Source: UBA1479 sp040218445 (lineage in GTDB: Bacteria; Pseudomonadota; Alphaproteobacteria; Rhodospirillales; Casp-alpha2). Taken from it: DNA of 64,000 bases. Shown one piece after another: positions 1 through 9,946 of this stretch. The stretch spans positions 744,001-808,000 of the forward strand of contig JAVJRK010000010.1 in the NCBI GenBank assembly GCA_040218445.1, given 5' to 3'. A program made the position numbers and the translations under genes. The notes beneath the pieces are model-generated. The model saw only the letters and a list, made by a program, of their open reading frames with translations. It did not search any database and was not told where the DNA came from. The number at the start of each line of letters is the position of its first letter. Position 1 is the stretch's first letter.

Positions 1-1
1 C

Positions 2-250
2 CTGCCCCTGGTCCGTGTCGCCAATACGGGCATTTCCGGGATCATCGATCCCTGGGGCCGGACGGTCGCGGCCCTGGGCCTGGACCGGGCCGGCACGGTC
101 GATGCGCCCTTGCCGGAACCAATTGAAAACAGGACACTTTTTTCGCGTTTGGGCAATGCTCCGGCGCTTATTATGGCGATCTTGGCGCTGCTTGCGGGCC
201 GTGTTGTCGTGGTCCGGCGGGCAGGTGCGTCTGGTCCCGACATCACCTAG
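2..250 (+). CDS. lnt: Apolipoprotein N-acyltransferase, C-terminal end (partial)
   Basis: Only the last 82 codons are in the window; the gene runs in from the left edge and ends at TAG 248-250. The visible protein has the ending typical of the nitrilase-type domain of Lnt: a run reading RVANTGISGIIDPWGRTV followed by a loop with LFSRLGN and a closing hydrophobic helix (PALIMAILALLAGRVVVV). Lnt N-acylates the terminal cysteine of lipoproteins in the inner membrane. The lnt-metK-trmB order is common in alphaproteobacteria and supports the call. The catalytic Glu-Lys-Cys residues lie outside the window. Confidence 0.85.
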   Translation: MPLVRVANTGISGIIDPWGRTVAALGLDRAGTVDAPLPEPIENRTLFSRLGNAPALIMAILALLAGRVVVVRRAGASGPDIT

Positions 251-449
251 GTTCCCGCATATATCGCCCTTGACGCGTCCCCGGAACGCTGTCACAAACC
301 TTCGCCCGGGCCGCAAGGTTCCCGAGCGTGGCGTATTTGGACCGTTTGCCGCCACGAAAAATAACGCGCTAAGCGGACGAGCGTCGCCCCCGAACGTTTC
401 GTCCTCATAGTCCTACATCTGTTAACGACGTTACCGGAGGCATCAACCT
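251..449 (+). other. lnt-metK intergenic region, no gene seen
   Basis: About 200 bases without a convincing gene. In many relatives a small XRE-type helix-turn-helix gene sits between lnt and metK; no open frame here encodes one. I looked for SAM-II or SAM/SAH riboswitch-like sequence before metK and found none I could defend. The only clear signal is the ribosome binding site GGAGG at 436-440, nine bases before the GTG start of metK. Confidence 0.5.
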
Positions 450-1658
<1,209 letters not shown>

Positions 1659-1710
1659 TCCCGAAGGCTGGCGGTCCGAACGGGCCTGTCCCGGCCGAAA
1701 GGCAACGGAT

Positions 1711-2397
1711 ATGGACCCAGAGGAACGCCCCCGATTTTACGGCCGGCGCCGGGGCAAGAAACTACGCCCCGGCCGCCGCGCCCTAATCGAAGGCCTGCTG
1801 CCGAAACTGCGCGTGCCGTCCGGTGACGGGCAACTCGATCCCGCGGATTTGTTCGATCCGGCGGTATCGGACGTCTGGCTCGAGGTTGGGTTCGGGGCGG
1901 GTGAACATCTGGCGGCCCAGGCCGCCGCCCATCCCGACATCGGCTTTATCGGTTGCGAGCCCTTCGTCAACGGGGTCGCGGCCCTGCTGGCCCAAATCCA
2001 TGCCCAGAACCTGGATAATGTCCGCCTGCATGATGATGACGCCCGGTTACTGCTGCCAAGCATCGTATCGGGCTCCATCGGCCGGTTCTACCTGTTGTAT
2101 TCCGATCCCTGGCCCAAGACACGCCATTGGAACCGCCGCTTCGTCCAGACCGACACCCTGGATCAGATCGCGCGAATTCTTAAGCCCGGCGGGCTGTTCC
2201 GCTTTGCCACTGATCACATGGGCCATGCGCGCTGGGCCCTGGGCTTGGCGGCCAATCATCCCGGGCTGCAATGGACGGCGCGGGAGCCCCGGGATTGGCG
2301 GGATCGCTGGGCCGACGGCTATGCCACCCGCTATGAGGAAAAGGGCCTGGCCGGCCCGACACCGGTCTATCTGGAATTCCGCCGCCGGGACGGATGA
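1711..2397 (+). CDS. trmB: tRNA (guanine-N7-)-methyltransferase
   Basis: Methylates N7 of G46 in the variable loop of tRNAs using SAM. The 228-residue protein shows a Rossmann SAM-binding motif (WLEVGFGAGEHLA near residue 50), the acidic GCEPF that follows it, and the TrmB signature DPWPKTRHWNRRF near residue 131. Length is normal. It lies directly after metK, the SAM source, and before the leader of the rimP-nusA operon. Confidence 0.96.
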   Translation: MDPEERPRFYGRRRGKKLRPGRRALIEGLLPKLRVPSGDGQLDPADLFDPAVSDVWLEVGFGAGEHLAAQAAAHPDIGFIGCEPFVNGVAALLAQIHAQNLDNVRLHDDDARLLLPSIVSGSIGRFYLLYSDPWPKTRHWNRRFVQTDTLDQIARILKPGGLFRFATDHMGHARWALGLAANHPGLQWTAREPRDWRDRWADGYATRYEEKGLAGPTPVYLEFRRRDG

Positions 2398-2505
2398 GTG
2401 CGGAACCCGCATCGGCGCTTGTCATTGGGGCCGATTAGGACTATATAAGCCCCGCATTTCATTTAAGGAAATGCGCTTCGTTAAGTCCGATACCGGAATT
2501 GATGG

Positions 2506-2528
2506 GGCGGGCCGGTGGCCCGCCTTTT
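2506..2528 (+). terminator. Intrinsic-terminator-like hairpin in the rimP leader
   Basis: A perfect 8-bp stem, GGCGGGCC (2506-2513) with GGCCCGCC (2517-2524), a three-base loop GGT, then TTTT. It lies 48 bases before rimP and 109 bases after trmB, so it can end the metK-trmB transcript. It is also placed to act as an attenuator for the downstream operon, whose second gene is the transcription factor nusA. The structure is visible; the attenuator role is inference. Confidence 0.7.
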
Positions 2529-2575
2529 GTGTTTTTTGAACCAGATGCATCGCAGCCGCCCCGGCGGCGCGGACG

Positions 2576-3082
2576 ATGGGGACCTTAGACCACGTGACCT
2601 TGGAACAGCGCATCGCCGAAATCATCGGCCCGTCCATCGAGGACCTGGGCTTTGAGCTCGTGCGTGTCCTGATGTCCGGCCAGCGCCGCAAGAAGCTGCA
2701 GATCATGGCCGAACCCTTGGACGGTTCGCAAATGACCGTTGATCATTGCGCGGTCATTTCGCGCACGATTTCGGCCCTTTTGGATGTGGATGATCCCATC
2801 GACGACGCCTACACCCTTGAAGTGTCATCACCGGGCATCGACCGGCCGCTGGTCAAGCTGGCTGATTTCGAACGCTTCGCCGGGTTCGATGCACGCATCG
2901 AAATGGACGTCGCCATCGACGGCCGGCGCCGCTTTTCCGGCCGCCTGAAAGGTGTTGTCGGCGACGAAGTTGTGATCGACGTGGAAGAAGGCGAAGTTCG
3001 TCTGCCCTTCGCCGATATTCAGAAATCCAAGCTGCTGATGACGGACGAATTGATCGCCGCCCATCAGCAGGCGGGCGGATAG
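2576..3082 (+). CDS. rimP: Ribosome maturation factor RimP
   Basis: Assists 30S subunit maturation. The 168-residue protein has the two-domain RimP layout: an N-terminal alpha/beta domain (about 1-90) ending in the signature YTLEVSSPGIDRPL near residue 82, and a C-terminal SH3-like beta-barrel with DVEEGEVRLPFADIQKSKL. It is the first gene of the conserved rimP-nusA-ylxR-infB-rbfA-truB-rpsO-pnp series. The ATG at 2576 has no strong ribosome binding site; I keep it because the conserved region begins soon after it. Confidence 0.94.
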   Translation: MGTLDHVTLEQRIAEIIGPSIEDLGFELVRVLMSGQRRKKLQIMAEPLDGSQMTVDHCAVISRTISALLDVDDPIDDAYTLEVSSPGIDRPLVKLADFERFAGFDARIEMDVAIDGRRRFSGRLKGVVGDEVVIDVEEGEVRLPFADIQKSKLLMTDELIAAHQQAGG

Positions 3083-3167
3083 GCCGCCCCGGGCCCCGAT
3101 GGGGGCCGAACGAAACCGTTAACGCACGAAGTTCGACGCAAGTTGAAAGTTTGAAGGAAAGTCAGAA

Positions 3168-4784
3168 ATGAGCGACGTCATGCAAAGCGAAGCCGTCCAC
3201 GCCCGCCCGGAACTGCTGGCCGCCGCCGATCAGGCCGCCCGCGACAAGGGCATCGAGCGGGACGAGGTGCTGGAAGCCATGGAACAGGCGATCCAGAAAG
3301 CCGGCCGGTCCAAATACGGCCATGAACACGATATCCGCGCGGTCATCGACCGTGTGTCGGGCGCGATCACGCTGGCCCGCTATCTGGAAGTCGTGCAGGG
3401 TGCGGACGACGTCGAAAACGAGATCACCCAGCTGACCCTGGACCAGGCCAAGCAGCGCAAGACCGATGCCGAAGTCGGGGAATTCCTGGTCGATCCCCTG
3501 CCGCCCATCGATTTCGGGCGCATCGCGGCGCAGACCGCCAAACAGGTCATCGTCCAGAAGGTGCGTGAAGCCGAACGCAAGCGCCAATACGACGAATATC
3601 AGGACCGCATCGGCGAGGTCGTCAACGGCCTGGTCAAGCGGATCGAATACGGCAACGTGATCGTCGACCTGGGCCGTGCCGAAGCGCTTTTGCGCCGGGA
3701 TGAATCGATCCCGCGCGAGCATTTCTCCAACGGCGACCGGGTGCGTGCCTATATCATGGACGTGCGCGAAGAAGCCCGCGGCCCGCAGATCTTCCTGTCG
3801 CGCACCCACCCGCAGTTCATGTCGGCCCTGTTCAAACAGGAAGTGCCGGAAATCTACGACGGCATCATTGAAATCAAGTCCGTGGCCCGTGATCCGGGGT
3901 CGCGCGCCAAGATCGCCGTGCTGTCCCATGACAGCTCGATCGATCCGGTCGGCCCCTGCATCGGCATGCGCGGCTCGCGCGTGCAGGCCGTGGTCGGCGA
4001 ACTTCAGGGCGAAAAGATCGACATCATCCAGTGGTCGCCGGATGAAGCCTCGTTCATCGTCAACGCCCTGGCCCCGGCCGAGGTGTCCAAGGTCGTGATG
4101 GACCAGGACACCCACCGCATCGAGGTCGTGGTGCCCGACGATCAGCTGTCCCTGGCCATCGGCCGGCGCGGCCAGAACGTGCGTCTGGCCTCGCAGTTGT
4201 CCGGCTGGGATATCGATATCTTCACCGAGGCCGAAGAATCCGAGCGCCGCAACGAGGAATTCCGCGCCCGCTCCGCCCTGTTCGTCGAGGCGCTTGATGT
4301 CGATGACGTCATTGCCCACCTGTTGGTGACGGAAGGGTTCTCCAAGGTCGAGGAAGTGGCCTTCGTCCAGATCGAGGACCTGACGGACATCGAAGGGTTC
4401 GACGAAGACGTGGCCGGCGAGCTGCAGGCCCGGGCCCAGGCCTATCTGGAAACCCGCGATGCGGAACTTGAGGCCAAGCGTAAGGAGCTGGGCGTCGAGG
4501 ACGATCTTGCCGAGATCGAAGGCGTGACCAACGAACTGATGGTGGCGCTGGGTGAAAACGACGTGAAGACCCGCGACGATCTGGCCGATCTGGCCGGTGA
4601 CGAGCTTCAGGAAATCGCGCCCCAGGGCACGATGACGCTGGACGCCGCCAACCAGATCATCATGGCCGCCCGCGCCCATTGGTTCGCCGACGAAGAAGGC
4701 GCCGAAGGCGAGGGTGTCGAGGGCGAAACAGCCGAAGGTGAGGCCGATGCGGCCGATGCCGGCGGCGACGCCAAGGCCGAATAA
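3168..4784 (+). CDS. nusA: Transcription termination/antitermination factor NusA
   Basis: Binds RNA polymerase and nascent RNA, affecting pausing, termination and antitermination. In the 538-residue protein I see the N-terminal RNAP-binding domain (about 1-130), an S1 domain beginning near GEVVNGLVKRIEYGNVIVDLG (about 147), and two KH domains with IGMRGSRVQAVVGELQGEK (about 265) and IGRRGQNVRLASQLSGWDID (about 331). C-terminal acidic helix-hairpin-helix repeats follow (about 365-500), then an Ala/Glu-rich tail. The two C-terminal repeats are of the proteobacterial type. ATG 3168 follows GAAGGAAA. ylxR starts 62 bases later. Confidence 0.97.
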   Translation: MSDVMQSEAVHARPELLAAADQAARDKGIERDEVLEAMEQAIQKAGRSKYGHEHDIRAVIDRVSGAITLARYLEVVQGADDVENEITQLTLDQAKQRKTDAEVGEFLVDPLPPIDFGRIAAQTAKQVIVQKVREAERKRQYDEYQDRIGEVVNGLVKRIEYGNVIVDLGRAEALLRRDESIPREHFSNGDRVRAYIMDVREEARGPQIFLSRTHPQFMSALFKQEVPEIYDGIIEIKSVARDPGSRAKIAVLSHDSSIDPVGPCIGMRGSRVQAVVGELQGEKIDIIQWSPDEASFIVNALAPAEVSKVVMDQDTHRIEVVVPDDQLSLAIGRRGQNVRLASQLSGWDIDIFTEAEESERRNEEFRARSALFVEALDVDDVIAHLLVTEGFSKVEEVAFVQIEDLTDIEGFDEDVAGELQARAQAYLETRDAELEAKRKELGVEDDLAEIEGVTNELMVALGENDVKTRDDLADLAGDELQEIAPQGTMTLDAANQIIMAARAHWFADEEGAEGEGVEGETAEGEADAADAGGDAKAE

Positions 4785-4846
4785 GGCTGTGGGTATGCCC
4801 GCAACCATGAATACCGTGACGACGATGAGCTGAAGAAGAGGACCCC

Positions 4847-5518
4847 ATGACCGGTGGCGCAACAGACCACGCGGACGTTACCCCGGCCGATGCCGGGGGC
4901 GGTTTCCCGTCTGAAGAGGCGGCGGGACCGGTCCGGCGTTGTGTCGTCACCGGGCAGCAAAAGTCCACCGATCAGCTCATTCGTTTCGTCGTCGGCCCCG
5001 ACGATTCCATCGTTCCGGACCTGGCGGGCAACCTGCCCGGTCGGGGATTATGGTTGAGTGCAAGCCGCGATGTGGTAAATACAGCCAGCGAAAAGAAGCT
5101 TTTCGCCAAGGCGGCCAAGCGTAAGGTCACCGTTCCGCCCCGGTTGGCGGACGATATCGAGGCGCAGATGGTTCGCCGCTGCATGGATGCGCTGGGTCTG
5201 GCGCGTCGTGCGGGTCAGGTCGTCGCCGGGTTCGAGAAGACCGACGCCTGGCTGAGGGCCGCCAAACGCGGTCTGTTGGTTGCGGCCCGGGACGGCAGTG
5301 AGGACGGCAAGTCCAAATTGCGGGCCCTGGCACCGGGGCTGGCACAGTTTACGGTCCTGGACGCCGCCGAATTGGGCCGTGCACTGGGCCGGGATCACGT
5401 GGTCCACGCGGCGGTCGCATCCGGCGGTCTTGCGGATCGTCTGGTTTACGAGCAGAGCCGGCTTTTGGGGTTTCGCGAGGGTGCCCCGGCCGGTGGAACT
5501 TCCCCCTCGCATGAATAG
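4847..5518 (+). CDS. YlxR-type RNA-binding protein fused to an L7Ae-like domain
   Basis: A 223-residue protein with two parts. Residues about 25-100 match the DUF448/YlxR family: RRCVVTGQQ at the start, an FVVGPDDSIVPDL strand and the signature LPGRGLWLSASRD. Residues about 110-200 resemble an L7Ae/L30e-like RNA-binding fold (ALGLARRAGQVVAGFEKT, then KRGLLVAARDGS). The fusion and its position between nusA and infB are standard in alphaproteobacteria. The exact function is unknown; RNA binding linked to translation or transcription is the family expectation. Confidence 0.88.
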   Translation: MTGGATDHADVTPADAGGGFPSEEAAGPVRRCVVTGQQKSTDQLIRFVVGPDDSIVPDLAGNLPGRGLWLSASRDVVNTASEKKLFAKAAKRKVTVPPRLADDIEAQMVRRCMDALGLARRAGQVVAGFEKTDAWLRAAKRGLLVAARDGSEDGKSKLRALAPGLAQFTVLDAAELGRALGRDHVVHAAVASGGLADRLVYEQSRLLGFREGAPAGGTSPSHE

Positions 5519-5519
5519 G

Positions 5520-5559
5520 CCGGGTTCCATGGAGCCCGGAAAAATCCGGGGCTCCGGAT
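5520..5559 (+). other. Two short hairpins between ylxR and infB
   Basis: Stem 1 pairs CCGGGTTCC (5520-5528) with GGAGCCCGG (5531-5539), with one G-T wobble. Stem 2 pairs ATCCGG (5544-5549) with CCGGAT (5554-5559). Neither is followed by a T-run, so these look like leader or processing structures rather than a terminator. The infB ribosome binding site GGAAGG begins at 5570. Confidence 0.4.
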
Positions 5560-5580
5560 CGCGCCGATCGGAAGGTATTG

Positions 5581-8100
5581 ATGGCTGAGACGACTGAAAA
5601 AGACAAGGCGGACAAGGATCGCGGCGGCGGCAAGCTGGGCCTGTCAAGCGGTGGCGGAAAGCTGTCGCTGAACAAGACCGTGGAAAAACGCCAGACGCGC
5701 CAGAACTTCTCGCACGGCCGCTCCAAGATGGTCACCGTCGAGGTCAAGAAGCGCCGCTCCATCTCGCCTGGCAAGGATGAGGTCCGTCAGGACGCCACCC
5801 CCGAGGCGCAGGTCGAGGATGACGGCGACGCGCCGATCCGTGAGCTCACGGAACAGGAGCGCGAGGCCCGCCAGAAAGCCCTGGATACGGCCAAGCAGAC
5901 CAAGGACGAAGCACCCCAGGATATGCCGGCCCGGCCGTTGGGCCCGACGCCCGTCGAGCGTCCGGCACCCGAGCCGGAGCCCGAGGAAGAGCCCGTCGCC
6001 GAAGCGGTCGAGGAAGCGCAGCCTGAACCGGTGGCCCCCGTGGCCGATGCCGGACCGGCCCCCAAGGCCGAAGAACAGCGTTCCGCCAAACCCCGCCCGG
6101 CCCCCCGTGTGCAGGAAGAGGACGATGGTCCGCGTGGCAAGGGCCGCAAGAAAAGCGGCGGTGGCGGTGAGCCGCGCCGTCAGGCCCCGGCCAAGGGTTA
6201 CAACGAGCGTCGCCGCGGCAAGCTGACGATCTCCGACGCGCTTGAAGGTGAAGAAGACCGTCAACGTTCGATCGCATCGGTCAAGCGCGCGCGCGAACGG
6301 GAAAAACAGAAACAGCGTGAATTGCTTCAGGAAGGGGCCAAGGTCTTGCGCGAAGTCATCGTGCCTGAAGCGATCACCGTTCAGGAACTGGCCAACCGTA
6401 TGGCCGAACGCGGCGCCGACGTGGTCAAGTCGCTGATGAAGATGGGCGTCATGGCGACCATCACCCAGACGATCGACGCCGACACCGCCGAACTGGTGGT
6501 CGAGGAATTCGGCCATCGCATCCGCCGCGTGTCCGAAGCCGACGTTGAACAGGGCCTGCGCCGCGACGAAGACGCGGACAAGGATTTGCAGGCACGGGCA
6601 CCCGTGGTCACGGTCATGGGGCATGTCGATCACGGCAAGACCTCGTTGCTGGACGCCTTGCGTGCGACCGACGTGGCCGGCGGCGAAGCCGGCGGCATTA
6701 CGCAGCATATCGGCGCCTATCAGGTCACGACGCCGTCGGGGGCGAAGATTTCGTTCATCGATACGCCGGGCCACGCGGCCTTCACGGAAATGCGTGCGCG
6801 CGGTGCGCAGGTCACGGATATCGTGGTGCTGTGCGTTGCCGCCGATGACGGTGTCATGCCGCAGACCATCGAGGCCATCCACCATGCCAAGGCCGCCGGT
6901 GTGCCGATCATCGTTGCCATCAACAAGATCGACGTGCCGGGATCGGACCCCAATCGGGTGCGCACGGAACTGCTGCAGCACGACGTTCAGGTCGAGGAAA
7001 TGGGCGGCGACGTGCTGTCCGTTGAGGTTTCGGCCCTGCAGAAAACCAACCTGGACAAGCTGGAAGAAGGCATTCTGCTGCAGGCGGAACTTCTCGACCT
7101 CAAGGCCAACCCGGATCATGCGGCGGAAGGCGTCATCGTCGAAGCCCGCATGGAACAGGGCAAGGGCTCGGTCGCCACGGTGCTGATCCAGCGCGGCACG
7201 CTGAAGGTCGGCGAGATCTTCATCGCCGGTTCCGAATGGGGCCGGGTGCGCGCCATGATGGATGCCCACGGCACGCAATTGGAAGAAGCGGGCCCCTCGG
7301 TGCCCGTGGAAATCCTGGGCCTGAACGGCACGCCCCAGGCAGGGGATGATTTCGTCGTGGTGGAATCGGAAGGCCGTGCCCGCGAGGTTACGGAATTCCG
7401 TCAGCGCCAGGAACGCAACCGTGTGGCGGCTGCCGGCGGACGCGGAACGCTGGAACAGATGTTCGAAAAGATTCAGGAAGGCGAGGCCCAGGCCGTGCCG
7501 CTGGTCATCAAGGCGGACGTTCATGGGTCGGTCGAAGCGATCGTCGGCACCCTGGAAAAACTGGCGACCGACGAGGTCAAGGTCCAGGTGCTCCATTCGG
7601 GCGTCGGCGGCATCAACGAAAGCGACGTCACGCTGGCCCGTGCTTCGGGTGCGCTGATCGTCGGCTTCAACGTGCGCGCCAATCCGCAGGCCCGTGACCT
7701 GGCCAAGCGGGACGGTCTGGAAATCCGGTATTATTCGGTGATCTACGACCTGACCGACGACATCAAGTCCGTGCTGTCGGGTTTGCTGGCACCGGAAGTC
7801 CGCGAGACGTTCCTGGGTTATGCCGAGGTTCGCGAAGTGTTCAGCGTGTCCAAGGTCGGCAAGGTCGCCGGCTGCATGATCACCGAAGGCACGGTCAAGC
7901 GCGGCGCCAAGGTGCGGCTGCTGCGTGACGACACGGTCATCCATGAAGGCGACCTGAGCCAGCTGAAGCGGTTCAAGGACGACGCCAAGGAAGTCCAGTC
8001 GGGCACGGAATGTGGTATGGCGCTGGCCAATTACCAGGATATCCAGGTCGGCGACATCATCGAATGTTTCGAGACGGAGGAAGTGGCCCGCGAGCTTTAG
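5581..8100 (+). CDS. infB: Translation initiation factor IF-2
   Basis: GTPase that places initiator tRNA on the 30S subunit. The 839-residue protein has a charged, Pro/Ala/Glu-rich N-terminal region (about 1-260), an IF2_N segment, and the G domain with G1 GHVDHGKTSLLDAL (about 347), G3 DTPGHAAF (about 394) and G4 NKID (about 448). The remaining IF-2 beta-barrel and C-terminal domains follow, including VIKADVHGSVEAI. I start at ATG 5581 rather than the in-frame TTG at 5578, because GGAAGG at 5570-5575 fits the ATG better. Two small hairpins lie just upstream. Confidence 0.97.
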   Translation: MAETTEKDKADKDRGGGKLGLSSGGGKLSLNKTVEKRQTRQNFSHGRSKMVTVEVKKRRSISPGKDEVRQDATPEAQVEDDGDAPIRELTEQEREARQKALDTAKQTKDEAPQDMPARPLGPTPVERPAPEPEPEEEPVAEAVEEAQPEPVAPVADAGPAPKAEEQRSAKPRPAPRVQEEDDGPRGKGRKKSGGGGEPRRQAPAKGYNERRRGKLTISDALEGEEDRQRSIASVKRAREREKQKQRELLQEGAKVLREVIVPEAITVQELANRMAERGADVVKSLMKMGVMATITQTIDADTAELVVEEFGHRIRRVSEADVEQGLRRDEDADKDLQARAPVVTVMGHVDHGKTSLLDALRATDVAGGEAGGITQHIGAYQVTTPSGAKISFIDTPGHAAFTEMRARGAQVTDIVVLCVAADDGVMPQTIEAIHHAKAAGVPIIVAINKIDVPGSDPNRVRTELLQHDVQVEEMGGDVLSVEVSALQKTNLDKLEEGILLQAELLDLKANPDHAAEGVIVEARMEQGKGSVATVLIQRGTLKVGEIFIAGSEWGRVRAMMDAHGTQLEEAGPSVPVEILGLNGTPQAGDDFVVVESEGRAREVTEFRQRQERNRVAAAGGRGTLEQMFEKIQEGEAQAVPLVIKADVHGSVEAIVGTLEKLATDEVKVQVLHSGVGGINESDVTLARASGALIVGFNVRANPQARDLAKRDGLEIRYYSVIYDLTDDIKSVLSGLLAPEVRETFLGYAEVREVFSVSKVGKVAGCMITEGTVKRGAKVRLLRDDTVIHEGDLSQLKRFKDDAKEVQSGTECGMALANYQDIQVGDIIECFETEEVAREL

Positions 8101-8174
8101 GGCTCGGGCCGCACCGCTGCGTCGCTGGGCGGGGCCAGGGGGTCCCGCCGGCCGGCTATTGGTAATGCATCGCC

Positions 8175-8636
8175 ATGTCAGATAAATCCCGCAAACGGCA
8201 CGAAGGCCCGAAACCGCCGTCGCAACGCCAGCTTCGCGTCGGTGAGGAATTGCGCCATGTCCTGGCGCGGATTCTGGAACGCCACGATTTCCGCGATCCG
8301 GTGCTGGAAATGGCGACCCTGACCGTGACCGCCGTGGATGCCAGCCCGGATTTGCGCCGGGCGACCGTGTTCGTGGTGCCGTTGGGCGGTGGCATCATAA
8401 ACGATGCGGAAACGGAACAAGTTCTTTCGGCCCTTAACCATGCGGCACCTTACATCCGCCGCCAGGTCGCCCGCGAAGTCCGGCTTAAGTTCCTGCCGGC
8501 CTTTTCCTTCCGCATGGACCACAGTTTTGAACATGCCGGACGGATCGACGCGCTGCTGCATGACCCCCGGGTGCAGCGGGATTTGGGCGATCCTGCCGAC
8601 CCTGGCGATCCCGCCGACGCACAGGAAGAAGACTGA
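8175..8636 (+). CDS. rbfA: 30S ribosome-binding factor A
   Basis: A KH-type cold-shock ribosome maturation factor that binds near the 5' end of 16S rRNA. The 153-residue protein shows the RbfA core from QRQLRVGEELRHVLARIL to VRLKFLPAFSFRMDHSFEHA, followed by a short acidic Asp/Pro repeat tail (GDPADPGDPAD). It lies 74 bases after infB and ends three bases before the truB start, so the two are probably translationally coupled. Confidence 0.94.
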   Translation: MSDKSRKRHEGPKPPSQRQLRVGEELRHVLARILERHDFRDPVLEMATLTVTAVDASPDLRRATVFVVPLGGGIINDAETEQVLSALNHAAPYIRRQVAREVRLKFLPAFSFRMDHSFEHAGRIDALLHDPRVQRDLGDPADPGDPADAQEED

Positions 8637-8639
8637 CCC

Positions 8640-9575
8640 ATGGCGCGCCGCCGCAAGGGCCTGCCCATCCACGGTTGGATCAACCTGGACAAGCCGCTTG
8701 ATGTGACCTCGACCCAGGCCGTGGGCCGGGTCAAACGGCTGCTGAATGCGGCCAAGGCCGGTCACGGCGGCACCCTGGATCCGTTGGCCACGGGCATTCT
8801 GCCGATTGCGTTGGGCGAGGCGACCAAGACCGTCGCCTATGCCATGGACGGCGAAAAGGAATATGTCTTCACCATTCGTTTCGGGGCCGAGACGGAAACC
8901 GGCGATCGCGAGGGGGCTGTGACGGCGGAAAGCGACGTGCGCCCGACGGCCGCCGATATCACGGCCGTCCTGCCCCGCTTCATGGGTGAGATCGACCAGA
9001 TCCCGCCCCGTTATTCGGCCATCAAGGTGGCCGGTGCCCGGGCCTATGATCTGGCCCGGGGCGGCGAAGAATTCGAGCTTCAGTCCCGCCGGGTCACGGT
9101 CCATTCCCTGGCGGTCGAGGCCCAGCCCGATCCTGACCATGCGGTGATCCGCTGCCGTTCCGGCAAGGGGGTTTATGTGCGCTCGCTTGCGCGCGATATT
9201 GCGCGCGCCCTGGATACGGTCGGACATGTTTCCGAGTTGCGCCGCACGATGGTCGGGCCGTTCTCGGAAAACAATGCGATTTCGCTAGAAAATCTGGAGG
9301 CTCTGGGGCATAGTGCGCGCGATTCCGGGCACCTCCTGCCCGTCGAGACCGCGCTGGACGACATCCCGGCGCTGGCCCTGACGGAAACCGAGGCCCGGCG
9401 GTTGGCCCAGGGACAGGCCGTTGCGGCCCTCCCCGTTGCCAGCCGTTCGCCATTCAAGGACATCAGCCAAGGCGACATGGTTTCGGCCATGCTCGGTGAC
9501 CGGTTGGTGGCTTTGGCGGAAATCAAGGGCGGAGAAATCCGCCCGGTCCGGGTGATGAACCTGGACGGGTCGTGA
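8640..9575 (+). CDS. truB: tRNA pseudouridine(55) synthase
   Basis: Converts U55 in the T-loop of tRNA to pseudouridine. The 311-residue protein has the TruB catalytic motif GGTLDPLATGILPIALGEAT with the catalytic aspartate at residue 47. It also has the YVFTIRFGAETETGDREG strand and the PPRYSAIKVAGARAYDLAR motif near residue 120. A C-terminal PUA-like extension is present. It begins three bases after rbfA. Confidence 0.96.
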   Translation: MARRRKGLPIHGWINLDKPLDVTSTQAVGRVKRLLNAAKAGHGGTLDPLATGILPIALGEATKTVAYAMDGEKEYVFTIRFGAETETGDREGAVTAESDVRPTAADITAVLPRFMGEIDQIPPRYSAIKVAGARAYDLARGGEEFELQSRRVTVHSLAVEAQPDPDHAVIRCRSGKGVYVRSLARDIARALDTVGHVSELRRTMVGPFSENNAISLENLEALGHSARDSGHLLPVETALDDIPALALTETEARRLAQGQAVAALPVASRSPFKDISQGDMVSAMLGDRLVALAEIKGGEIRPVRVMNLDGS

Positions 9576-9627
9576 TCCCGGAAGGGGCGTGGCCTGATCT
9601 TTAACAATCAAGAACAGGAGTATGACG

Positions 9628-9897
9628 ATGTCGATTACCGCTGAGCGGAAGCAGGAACTTATTGGTGAGTTCCAGACCGAAAAAAGCGACACGGGGTCGC
9701 CGGAAGTTCAGGTCGCCATTCTGACCGAACGCATCACCAATCTGACCGAACACATGAAGACCCACAAACGGGATTTCCATTCCCGCCGTGGTCTTTTGAT
9801 GATGGTCGGCCAGCGCCGCCGTCTGTTGGATTATCTGAAAAAGAAAAACGACGGGCGTTACGAAGAGCTGGTTAAGCGTCTGGGTATCCGGCGCTAA
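9628..9897 (+). CDS. rpsO: 30S ribosomal protein S15
   Basis: Primary 16S rRNA-binding protein of the 30S platform. The 89-residue product is the size of the E. coli protein and shows ITAERKQELIGEF, TGSPEVQVAILTERI and HSRRGLLMMVGQRRRLLDYL. I choose ATG 9628 over the in-frame ATG 9622 because the site AGGAG at 9616-9620 is one base from 9622 but seven from 9628. The rpsO-pnp pairing is conserved widely in bacteria. Confidence 0.97.
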   Translation: MSITAERKQELIGEFQTEKSDTGSPEVQVAILTERITNLTEHMKTHKRDFHSRRGLLMMVGQRRRLLDYLKKKNDGRYEELVKRLGIRR

Positions 9898-9946
9898 TTT
9901 GTCTGTAAGGCGTGCATCCTCAAAACTGAATTGGATGTTCTCCGTG

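Noticed and set aside
251..449. SAM-responsive riboswitch before metK
   Set aside because: No sequence or pairing matched SAM-II or SAM/SAH patterns that I could support by eye.
3162..4862. Long minus-strand open frame (566 codons) opposite nusA
   Set aside because: Low-complexity, arginine/glycine/histidine-rich translation typical of the antisense of GC-rich genes; nusA on the plus strand has clear domains.
5644..7944. Minus-strand open frame of 766 codons opposite infB
   Set aside because: Shadow of infB; no domain or ribosome binding site, and the plus frame encodes full IF-2.
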